The notes under the pieces are model-generated. The model was not told where the DNA came from, did no database searches, and saw only the letters and a list, made by a program, of their open reading frames with translations. Below, one piece after another: positions 57,010-64,000 of a stretch of 64,000 nucleotides of DNA. Both the position numbers and the translations under genes were made by a program. The DNA comes from JBEKIK01 sp963838495 (GTDB lineage Bacteria > Planctomycetota > Planctomycetia > Pirellulales > Thermoguttaceae), in contig CAWIRC010000001.1 in assembly GCA_963838495.1 (NCBI GenBank), positions 1,736,001-1,800,000 of the forward strand, read 5' to 3'. Numbering within the stretch: the stretch's first letter is position 1; every line of letters starts with the position of its first letter.

Positions 57010-57185
57010 AATCAACCTTTTTGAATCTTGCCCCCGCTCTGCTACATCGATGCTATATTTTAACCGGTTCCACCGCCCACTGTCCACCGCATACTCCCCG
57101 CTAATCCTCATCCCCTTTGCCTTCACACAATTTCCGGTTAAAATAATAATGTTGACCTTCACAATCCACATCCGGAGTTTTCAAA

Positions 57186-57518
57186 ATGCCAATCATCGTA
57201 ACCGAAACCGCGGCCGCCGAAATCAAACGCTTCATGGAAACGCAAAAACTCGAGCCTACGACCATGCTCCGCATGGGCGTGGCCGGCGGCGGGTGCGCGG
57301 GCCTGCAATATACGCTGGGTTTCGAGAACAATTTCGATCCGGCCGTTGACGCCCGATACCAGCAGCACGGCATCAACATCGTCACGAAAAAGAAAATGGC
57401 CCTGCACCTCGACGGGGCAACCATCGATTTCGTCGACGGGCCGATGGGCCAAGGCTTCGCCATCGAAAATCCCAACGTCCCCCGCGGCGGCGGCTGCCCC
57501 GGCTGCGGACATCATTGA
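57186..57518 (+). CDS. A-type iron-sulfur carrier (IscA/ErpA family)
   Basis: The 110-residue protein carries Fe-S clusters to target apoproteins. It begins MPIIVTETAAAEIKRFMETQ and has the family cysteines: C37 in VAGGGCAGLQY and C104/C107 in GGGCPGCGHH, a variant of the usual CGCG end. GGAG nine bases before the ATG supports the start. It sits alone between two TMTC genes on the opposite strand. No isc/suf partners are in the window, though an Rrf2 regulator is at its other end. Confidence 0.92.
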   Translation: MPIIVTETAAAEIKRFMETQKLEPTTMLRMGVAGGGCAGLQYTLGFENNFDPAVDARYQQHGINIVTKKKMALHLDGATIDFVDGPMGQGFAIENPNVPRGGGCPGCGHH

Positions 57519-57741
57519 TAGTCTAATATTTAGCCCCCGGTGAAGACACCGGGGGCTCGATTGCACTTTTATCCGATTATTATGCTCATAAAGCTCTTAT
57601 TGCAAATTGACAATTGCAAATTGGGCAAGTGTAAGAAATCGAGACAGTTGACGATCGATGACTTTATAGAGGCTGATGATTTCGGCCGGGATTATTGTGG
57701 GCTTGCCGGTTTTGTGATCGATGGGCCACTGCGGAATTGTT
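57519..57741. repeat. hairpin and TTGCAAATTG repeat gap
   Basis: TAGCCCCCGGTGAAGACACC plus GGGGGCT (57531-57557) follows the carrier gene by 12 bases and may end its transcript. ATTGCAAATTGACAATTGCA (57599-57618) is a TTGCAAATT family member. Confidence 0.7.
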
Positions 57742-59940
57742 TCATTCCGACGAATCGGTATGGTGACTTTTCAGCCAATCCTCAATTTGCCCCGCCAGTT
57801 CCGTTCGCCCCTGGATTCGGGCCAGTTCCAAAGCCTTTTGGGCCGCTGCAAGGGCCTCCACCGGCTGCTTTGTTTTGGCGTATGCCAATGCCAAACTAAA
57901 ACATGCTTCGGCGCAATCCGGTTTTAATCGCAGCACTTCCTCGTAATGCTCGATGGCCTTTGACAGTTGCCCCGTTTTCACCAAAGCATCGGCCAGGTTG
58001 ATGCGGGCTTGCAGATAATCCGGCTTCAGCAGCAGGGCTTTCTCGTAATGTTCGATCGCCTCGTCGTTCTTGCCTTCGTCGCTCAGCGCGTTGCCCAGAT
58101 TGTTTTCAGCGGCAAACATTTTCGGATTTAAATGCAATGCCTGCCGGAAATTTTTCGCGGCTTCCCCCGACAGCCCCGCCTGACCCAGAATCACGCCCAG
58201 GCTGTTATAAACCTCGGCATAGTCGGGCTTGAGCAATATGGCTTGACGGAAATGCCCTATGGCTTCATTTTGCCTGCCGGTTTCGCATAGTGCCATCCCG
58301 AGATTGTAATGTGCCTCCGGGTAATCGGCCTTCAGCCGCACTGCTTGCTCGAAATATTTTATCGCCTCCTCTTTCCGGCCCATTGTGCTTAGGACCGCGC
58401 CCAGATTGTGCAGGGCCTCGGGATAATCGGGCTTCAGCGAAAGGGCTTGTCGAAAGAACCCTATTGCCTCCTGCGTCCGGCCCGTGTTGTTTAGAACCAC
58501 TCCCAGATTGTCGATGGCGTCAAGATAATCCGGCCTCAAGTCCACCGCCCGCTTGAAATGCGCGATGGCGTCATCCGGCCGGCCGGCTTTGTTGAGCGCG
58601 ATGCCCATGCTGTTGTGAACTATGTACGATCGCGGATTTTTTTCCAGCGTCGCCTGGTAAAGGGTTATCGCGCTGCTGTACAAACTGCTTTGCCGCCAAC
58701 TGAGAACCATTAGTGCGCCGGCCAATGCCGCCGCTGCCACACTTACGCCGGCCCGGAGCGTCCACCCTTGCATTTGCCGGCGCCATGCGCTCCACCCCGC
58801 CGCCGCCAGCGATATCACGCCGATGATGGCAATATATTGATAGTGGTTGGCCACCAACGAGCATTCCATGTATTCCACGTCCGTAAAACCCATCACCGGC
58901 AGGAGCGATACGCAGAAAAAGCCCCAGGCAAATAAAAACGGCCGGCTCCATGTTTCTCTATATCGCCATAACACCGCCGTAACCGCCAATGCCGCAAGCA
59001 AAGGCAGCCACCACAACAAGTTGCCGGCCTGAATCTCCCATTGCGGATACACGTAAGCCAGATCGAACGGCAACACCGCCTTGTACAGGTAAAACCAAAT
59101 CACGCCCCCGGCGCCCAGCAAGCGCTCCAAAAAAACCGCATTCCTGAATACTTCTCCCGAACCATGGGTCTGAAACCATATATTCACCGCCGTCAACAGC
59201 GCGGCTACGGTGAAAAACGGTAAAATGCGTATCGAGTCCCATCGCCCAAGTTTTCGCCGCCACCACACAATCCCCAACAGCACAACCGGCAACACCACCG
59301 CCGATCCCTTGCCGAGCATCGCCAAGGCAAACGCCGCCAGGCTAATCCAGTACCAAAAGACTCGATTTTGCACAAAATGTTGACTCGTTCCCACACTCCC
59401 TCGTGGGGTCGTATCGCCGTCAGCCGCAATTCCTTCGCCGCTCGTTCTCGACGCGTCTGCCTTTATATACCACACGATAGATAACAGAAAGAACAGCATC
59501 GCCAATGTGTTATCCTGCTGAGTGATCCACGCCACAGACTCGACGTTCACCGGGTGAACGGCAAATATCATGGCCGCCAAAAAAGCCCCGGGAATCGATA
59601 ACCTCCGCAATATGGCCCAAATCAAAAACGCCGTGGCAAGGTGTATGATTACGTTCGTCACGCGGTATCCGACCGGATCCATCCGCCACAGCCGCCACTC
59701 CGTCCACAGCAAGCTATTCGTAACAGGCCAGAAATCCACGGCTTCAATCGTGCACCATATCCGATATAAGCCATCCGCCCCTTTTATAATGCGGCTTTCA
59801 GTCAGCAGCCTGTCGTCGTCCCACAGAAATCCCCCGCTTAACGAAGGATAATAGCAAAACCAAGCAGACGCGAATATTATCGCCGCTCCAAGCAACACTC
59901 TAGACGGCAGGGATGTTCCCGCTTGAGGTTTCGCGAGCAT
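57742..59940 (-). CDS. TMTC-like membrane protein with TPR repeats, copy C
   Basis: This is a third, more divergent intact paralogue (732 residues, ATG 59940 with AAAGG upstream). It keeps SGGFLWDDDRLLTES, FAVHPVNVESVAWITQQDNT and at least nine C-terminal TPRs (e.g. AIKYFEQAVRLKADYPEAHY). In the membrane-domain loop where A and B carry GGATGAAGG repeats, C instead carries CTCGTTCCCACACTCCCTCG, related to the GTTCCCACGC hairpin at 32519. It presumably has the same glycosyltransferase-like role as A and B. Confidence 0.9.
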   Translation of the reverse strand: MLAKPQAGTSLPSRVLLGAAIIFASAWFCYYPSLSGGFLWDDDRLLTESRIIKGADGLYRIWCTIEAVDFWPVTNSLLWTEWRLWRMDPVGYRVTNVIIHLATAFLIWAILRRLSIPGAFLAAMIFAVHPVNVESVAWITQQDNTLAMLFFLLSIVWYIKADASRTSGEGIAADGDTTPRGSVGTSQHFVQNRVFWYWISLAAFALAMLGKGSAVVLPVVLLGIVWWRRKLGRWDSIRILPFFTVAALLTAVNIWFQTHGSGEVFRNAVFLERLLGAGGVIWFYLYKAVLPFDLAYVYPQWEIQAGNLLWWLPLLAALAVTAVLWRYRETWSRPFLFAWGFFCVSLLPVMGFTDVEYMECSLVANHYQYIAIIGVISLAAAGWSAWRRQMQGWTLRAGVSVAAAALAGALMVLSWRQSSLYSSAITLYQATLEKNPRSYIVHNSMGIALNKAGRPDDAIAHFKRAVDLRPDYLDAIDNLGVVLNNTGRTQEAIGFFRQALSLKPDYPEALHNLGAVLSTMGRKEEAIKYFEQAVRLKADYPEAHYNLGMALCETGRQNEAIGHFRQAILLKPDYAEVYNSLGVILGQAGLSGEAAKNFRQALHLNPKMFAAENNLGNALSDEGKNDEAIEHYEKALLLKPDYLQARINLADALVKTGQLSKAIEHYEEVLRLKPDCAEACFSLALAYAKTKQPVEALAAAQKALELARIQGRTELAGQIEDWLKSHHTDSSE

Positions 59941-60317
59941 AATCAACCTTTATAAATCCTACCCGCATTCTTCAAAATCACTTTTTTCCTACTTCGCTCC
60001 GCACCTATACTTCTCCTTTGGCCACGGCACTTGTACCTATTTCTAGCACGATAATTACATTTATGCCCTAAGACAAGTGTCAATTCTGCTTTCATTATAG
60101 CGGAATTCAGGTCGGCGTAGCGTAGTCAATCTCATGGGGAGCAATCTCTCGGGCTAAACATTAATCACGACTAATATCTGACATTCAAGAGCCACTGGTG
60201 AATACACCGGAGGACGGTTATGTTTTTAGCCGCTTTTTGTGCTCATAAAGTTCTTATTGCAAATTGAAAAATGCAAATTTCAAATTGCAAATTGAACACA
60301 TCCAAAATCTCAAGCCG
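59941..60317. other. 377-bp gap with repeats
   Basis: No gene is seen. GGGAGCAATCTCTCGGGCTA (60138-60157) is an inverted copy of the GGGAGATTGCTCTCGG hairpin; ACTGGTGAATACACCGGAGG (60194-60213) is a decayed CCCCGGTG unit; TTGCAAATTG words fill 60254-60300 just beyond the thioesterase stop. Confidence 0.65.
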
Positions 60318-60731
60318 TCAGCGTTCAATGACCTTATACAAGTTGATGATTTCAGCCGGGATTCTCATCGGTTTGCCGGTCTTGTGATCGACGAACGCCC
60401 AATTGGTTTCGGCCTTTGCCAGAACTTGCCTGTCGAACTGGCGGATGATTTGGTATCGCCTCAGGGAAGTGACCTTTTTCATGGCCGCCACCCAAGTGCG
60501 CACTATCAACTTATCGCCCGCAAACGCCGGCAAAAGGTATTCGATGGTGTGCGAGCGGACGACCCAGCCCGCCCCCAACCGCTTGTAATTCTCCGAGGAC
60601 CATCCCAAGGCCTTTGTATGCGCGATGGCCGCCGCCTGCATCCACGCCACAAAGGCCACGTTATTGGCATGACCCTGCTCGTCGATCTCGTTATCGGTTA
60701 CGGTATGATGGTATTCGAAACGATTGTTCAT
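60318..60731 (-). CDS. 4HBT-type acyl-CoA thioesterase (YbgC-like)
   Basis: The 137-residue single hot-dog domain starts MNNRFEYHHTVTDNEIDEQG with HANNVAFVAWMQAAAIAHTK, the 4HBT signature (the Asp of YbgC-type enzymes is replaced by Glu-Gln-Gly-His here), then GWVVRSHTIEYLLPAFAGDK and AETNWAFVDHKTGKPMRIP. It hydrolyses small acyl-CoA or aromatic acyl-CoA esters. It has no operon partner: repeats lie on both sides. Confidence 0.85.
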   Translation of the reverse strand: MNNRFEYHHTVTDNEIDEQGHANNVAFVAWMQAAAIAHTKALGWSSENYKRLGAGWVVRSHTIEYLLPAFAGDKLIVRTWVAAMKKVTSLRRYQIIRQFDRQVLAKAETNWAFVDHKTGKPMRIPAEIINLYKVIER

Positions 60732-61094
60732 GGACGTTGTAATTTTCCTAAGCTAAATTGCATCTTGGCCCCAATCAAGCATATTACAAATTGTAAATTG
60801 CAAATTGCAAATTTTCAATTGGACTTCGTTGGGGCGACAGTTGTACTGTCGCCCCTGATTTGTCGGCAGGGACGGGAGTACAACTCCCGTCCCAACGAAA
60901 CATTGGAAATCTGCGACTCAATAAATTGGCTCTTGGTCCCAATCGAGCAAATTGCATATTTTCAATTGGGCAAGAAAGAAATGCCCTCACATGCGCCGAA
61001 TTCCAAAGTACATTCTTGTTCATTTTGCAATTTGAAATTTGCAATTGTCAATTTGCAATATAAAAACCGGGCGATAAGGTGTCGTATCCTCACG
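60732..61094. other. 363-bp gap with TTGGGGCGACAG and TTGCAAATT repeats
   Basis: No gene is seen. GTTGGGGCGACAGTTGTACT plus GTCGCCCC (60829-60856) and GACGGGAGTACAACTCCCGT plus C (60870-60890) are strong hairpins; TTGCAAATT words lie at 60783-60822 and 61021-61062. Confidence 0.7.
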
Positions 61095-62766
61095 TCATTC
61101 CCCGGGAAAGATCATGGCTTCGGCAAATAATTGCTGAAAATCCGGATCGGCGGAAAGATCGACGTGCTCGGCCTTTTGGGCGATTTCCTCGGCCAGACTT
61201 CGCGCACGGAGCGAAAGGGCGGCCAAGCGGGCCCCGGCCAGCGACGTGTTGCCCAGGTAATGGATGCAATGATGCTCGATCCGGCCGGGCAGAAGCCCGA
61301 TCCGCTGCGCATTGCTCCGCCGGATAAAATTGCCGAATCCCCCGGCAATGAACACCTCCTCTAAATCTTCCACCTTAAGCCCGGCGCAGTTTCAGCAAGA
61401 TTCCGATGCCCGCGCGAATTGCCCCCGCGGCCAGTTGCAGTTCGCGGAAATCGCGCTGCGTAACAGTCAGGGCCTTGCCCGTGGCCGACTCTTCCTCGGC
61501 CGCCAGCAGAAACGCCACCTTCCCCTCGTGCAAGACAATCCGCTCGCTGAGGTCGGGCAAAACATCCTCCGGCAGTTGATCCGGCGTTTGCAGTTTTCCC
61601 TGCGGGCTGAGGATTTTGTGCCCGAGCAGTTCTGCGGCCAGGTCGATCAGGCCCGAACCGCACATACCGGCCGGCACCGTGTTGCCGATCACATTGATGC
61701 GCAGCCGCCCGTCCACGATGACCTTTTCAATGGCCCCTGTGCTGGCGCGCATTCCGCAGGAGATACGTGCGCCCTCGAAGGCCGGCCCGGCCGCCGTGGA
61801 CGCGGCAGTCAATTTCCCCTTGGCCCAAAGCACGATTTCGCCGTTGGTGCCGATGTCAACAAACAGGGCAGGGCAGGGCCTGTCGGTCAATTCGGCGGCC
61901 AAAATGCCCGCCACCGTGTCGCCGCCCACAAATCCGCCGATAATCGGAAAAACATAAGCCTTGGCTTGCGAATGCACGTGCAATCCCAATTCGCTCGCAC
62001 TATAGCACGTTCCAAATCGCGATGCCGGCGTAAAAGGCATCGCGCCCAATGAACTGGGATCCACGCGGCAAAGCAGGTGCTGCATCGTGGTATTTCCGGA
62101 AAAGGCAAGAACCGAAATTTCTTCCCGCTCGATTCCCGCCTGGGCGCACAACTCGCCGATCATCTCATTTACGGCCCGGGCGACCGACTCGTGCAAGGTT
62201 TCCAGGCCGCGGGGATTTTCCCGGGCAAAGAAAATCCGCGAAAGCACGTCGTCGCCAAATCGCGTCTGCGGATTTAATTGCGACACAACCGCTCGCTCGT
62301 TAGTCGTATCCGGATCGAGCAGCATGGCCGCCAAGGTGGTGGTGCCGATGTCAAAAGCGGCGGCAAATCGCCCCCTTGCAGTCGCTCCCGCTTCGAAATC
62401 CACAGGCCGATCATCCGCCGCCACGGCCGCTTTGACAAAGCGGACGAGTATCTGATGCTTTGCCGCCACAAGCGAGGTTTCCGGAACGAAAACCGTAAGC
62501 GGCCCATGGACCTCGGTCTGGCAGGCAAGGCGGAGACCCCGGCGGAGTTCATCCGGCAGGAAGAATATTTTCTCAGCCCTGCCGGGCTCTGCGGACGGAT
62601 TTTCCAGACGCACGCGGCACTTGCCGCAAGCCCCTTCGCCCCCGCAAGGCGAATCCAGGATGATGCCCGCTTCGGCGGCCGCCTCGATAAGTCGCGTCCC
62701 CTCCAGCACATACACCGTTCTGCCGGCGGGCAGGAATGTGACCGGCACTTCGGCCTCGCGCATCAT
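61095..62766 (-). CDS. corrinoid activation/regeneration-like protein (RACE, DUF4445) (one frame break)
   Basis: The N-terminal [2Fe-2S] ferredoxin domain has SPCGGEGACGKCRVRL and LACQTEVHGPL. The ASKHA ATPase-like body follows: FAAAFDIGTTTLAAMLLDPD, LAFSGNTTMQHLLCRVDPSS, VDIGTNGEIVLWAKGK and CGSGLIDLAAELL. After a break near 61386 (GCGC; two lost bases by analogy with the GspF case) it continues GLKVEDLEEVFIAGGFGNFI, the usual C-terminal motif. Such proteins use ATP to reduce cob(II)alamin in methyltransferase or acetyl-CoA pathways. About 556 residues. The start ATG overlaps the LysR stop (ATGA), with GGAGGAAAC inside the LysR gene as ribosome site. Confidence 0.88.
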
Positions 62767-63665
62767 GTTTCCTCCGCAACATTCTTCTGCGATTGCAGGA
62801 GCAACTCTACGAATTTACCCACGGTAGGAGTAAAAACTTTGCGCTGGCGATGAATGATCCCGATGGGACGGCGCAGTTCCGGCGCTATGAGGCGTATTAC
62901 AACCAGCGTGCCGGCCTTGGTTTCGGCCCGGACCGTCGGCTCGGGCAGAATGCTTATGCCCGCCCCGATTTGCACCGCCTGCTTGATAGTCTCGATATTG
63001 TCGAACTCCATGACTACCCGCACGCTTACGCCGCGCTGCCGAAACTGGCGCTCGATCTCCTTGCGAATGCTCAGGTCGCGATCGAAACCTACGAAATCCT
63101 CGCCTTGCAGGTGCTCGGCGGTCACGGCCTTGTGGCACGTCAGCGAATGCTGCGGCGGACATACCACCACCATCTTTTCCGATCGCAAGGGGATGACATT
63201 CAAATCCGGAGATGCCACGGGATAGGAGACTATGCCCAAGTCAACCTCGGCGTTGAGCACGGCGTTGTATACCTTGTTGGGATGTAAATATTCCAGGCGG
63301 ACCTTGGCCTTGGGATGGCTGCGCATGAAATCCTGCATGCAACGGCTCATGTCGTGCAAGCCGACCGAGTAAATCGCCGCCACCCGCACCAGCCCGCCGA
63401 TCTCCATGCGCAGCGATCGAACCCGGGCTTCCACCGAATCGTATAATTCCAAGACCTCGCGAAACCCCTCAAAACAAGCCTGCCCTTCCGGCGTCAGCAC
63501 AAAGGGACGCTTTGAACGATCGACCAATTGAACCCCAAAATGGCACTCCAAGCGATGCACCGATTGCGTGGCCGCCGACTGGCTCACCTCGTTGGCAACT
63601 GCGCCGCGGGAAAAGCTCTGGTGCTGAACTACGTCGCAAAAAATTCGCAGTGTTTCGATGTTCAT
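62763..63665 (-). CDS. LysR-type transcriptional regulator
   Basis: The 300-residue protein has the LysR helix-turn-helix (MNIETLRIFCDVVQHQSFSR, then GAVANEVSQSAATQSVHRLE) and a CysB/CysL-like effector domain with VAAIYSVGLHDMSRCM, LRSEKMVVVCPPQHSL and IETIKQAVQIGAGISILPEP. It overlaps the start of the RACE-like gene, so the two are co-translated. The divergent gene starting at 63981 is a likely target, as LysR genes commonly control a divergent neighbour. The ligand is unknown. Confidence 0.92.
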   Translation of the reverse strand: MNIETLRIFCDVVQHQSFSRGAVANEVSQSAATQSVHRLECHFGVQLVDRSKRPFVLTPEGQACFEGFREVLELYDSVEARVRSLRMEIGGLVRVAAIYSVGLHDMSRCMQDFMRSHPKAKVRLEYLHPNKVYNAVLNAEVDLGIVSYPVASPDLNVIPLRSEKMVVVCPPQHSLTCHKAVTAEHLQGEDFVGFDRDLSIRKEIERQFRQRGVSVRVVMEFDNIETIKQAVQIGAGISILPEPTVRAETKAGTLVVIRLIAPELRRPIGIIHRQRKVFTPTVGKFVELLLQSQKNVAEET

Positions 63666-63980
63666 AAAATAATCTTATCATTAGTTTCACTTATGATCAA
63701 CCATGGCAAGATAACTTTTCACTGTTAAAATTGTATGAGGGAAACATACTGTTAATTGTTTTCTAAAAGACTTGGCCAAACTACCACTTTATGGGGGATT
63801 GATGAATTCCTGTTCGCGGTTTTTTGTCAAGGATTTGAGCCCCATTAAACCGCACTATCTGCAATGCGAGAATGCAGTTAATACATAAGATCGAAGTTGG
63901 GGCTGCGGTTGGATTGCACCGCACCAATGTGACTATATAGTTGAGAAGGGACAATCTAAGATGCATTCAGGAGGTTTTTT
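63666..63980. promoter_or_regulatory. 315-bp divergent control region of LysR and the next gene
   Basis: It is AT-rich. Just upstream of the LysR ATG, 63671-63697 reads AATCTTATCATTAGTTTCAC then TTATGAT, a run of TTAT(C/G)AT words that could hold a LysR box. AGGAGG (63969-63974) is the ribosome site of the plus-strand gene. Exact promoters are not obvious. Confidence 0.5.
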
Positions 63981-64000
63981 ATGGAAGTGGAAATTCGCAG
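63981..64000 (+). CDS. start of a divergent gene (partial)
   Basis: ATG at 63981 preceded six bases earlier by AGGAGG begins MEVEIR and runs off the window. Position opposite a LysR regulator coupled to a corrinoid activator makes a one-carbon or methyltransferase-related gene plausible, but six codons cannot show it. Confidence 0.6.

Overview
Organism. The window looks like a planctomycete (phylum Planctomycetota; class not resolved). The pointers are a DUF1559 type II-like pilin, a BBP7-type beta-barrel protein, a DUF1844 protein, several TMTC/TPR membrane proteins and a large TPR-rich secreted protein. KdsB indicates a KDO-type outer membrane. Coding DNA is GC-rich (mid-50s percent by eye). 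I saw no rRNA, tRNA, CRISPR array, phage or transposase gene.

Layout. 1-5 kb: partial Rrf2 regulator with a consensus promoter, kdsB, a DUF4258/YgiT-type toxin-antitoxin pair, pyrG, a DUF1844 protein and an orphan mraZ. 5-12 kb: two membrane proteins, a short uvrC, a 1.2 kb gene-free stretch with a 179-bp terminal-inverted-repeat element, and groES-groEL. 12-15 kb: an AT-rich orphan membrane protein with a DUF3395-like end, then a 329-bp tandem repeat built almost wholly of small palindromes, then about 1.2 kb without a convincing gene. 15-20 kb: GNAT, an M16 peptidase-like pair (one inactive, one active), rmuC. 20-31 kb: an envelope block (SIMPL protein, about 1600-residue TPR protein, second TPR protein, BBP7 barrel, SppA). 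31-35 kb: Y-family DNA polymerase with a small partner gene, and an ABC-F ATPase. 35-43 kb: a minus-strand pseudopilus/type II secretion-like operon (GspE, GspF, a fused double GspF, three pseudopilin-like proteins, DUF1559 pilin). 43-48 kb: BtuF/BtuD/BtuC-like uptake system, a His/Gly/Tyr-rich secreted protein and a short secretin-like protein. 48-52 kb: cpYpsA-like protein, LysM protein, rsmH, queA, NUDIX. 52-60 kb: three TMTC/TPR paralogues and an A-type Fe-S carrier. 60-64 kb: thioesterase, a corrinoid-activator-like (RACE/DUF4445) protein translationally coupled to a LysR regulator, and the first codons of a divergent gene.

Two global features stand out. First, nearly every intergenic gap carries short palindromes or micro-repeats from about a dozen recurring families. 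Some of these sequences sit inside protein-coding regions: the same loop of three TMTC paralogues, and a pilin leader. Second, I count 19 frame breaks in otherwise well-conserved genes. Sixteen lie at or can be placed on a GCGC tetramer, and in one case an intact paralogue shows the missing base. This looks more like a systematic consensus error, possibly over modified GCGC, than gene decay. I therefore annotate broken genes over their full restored span.
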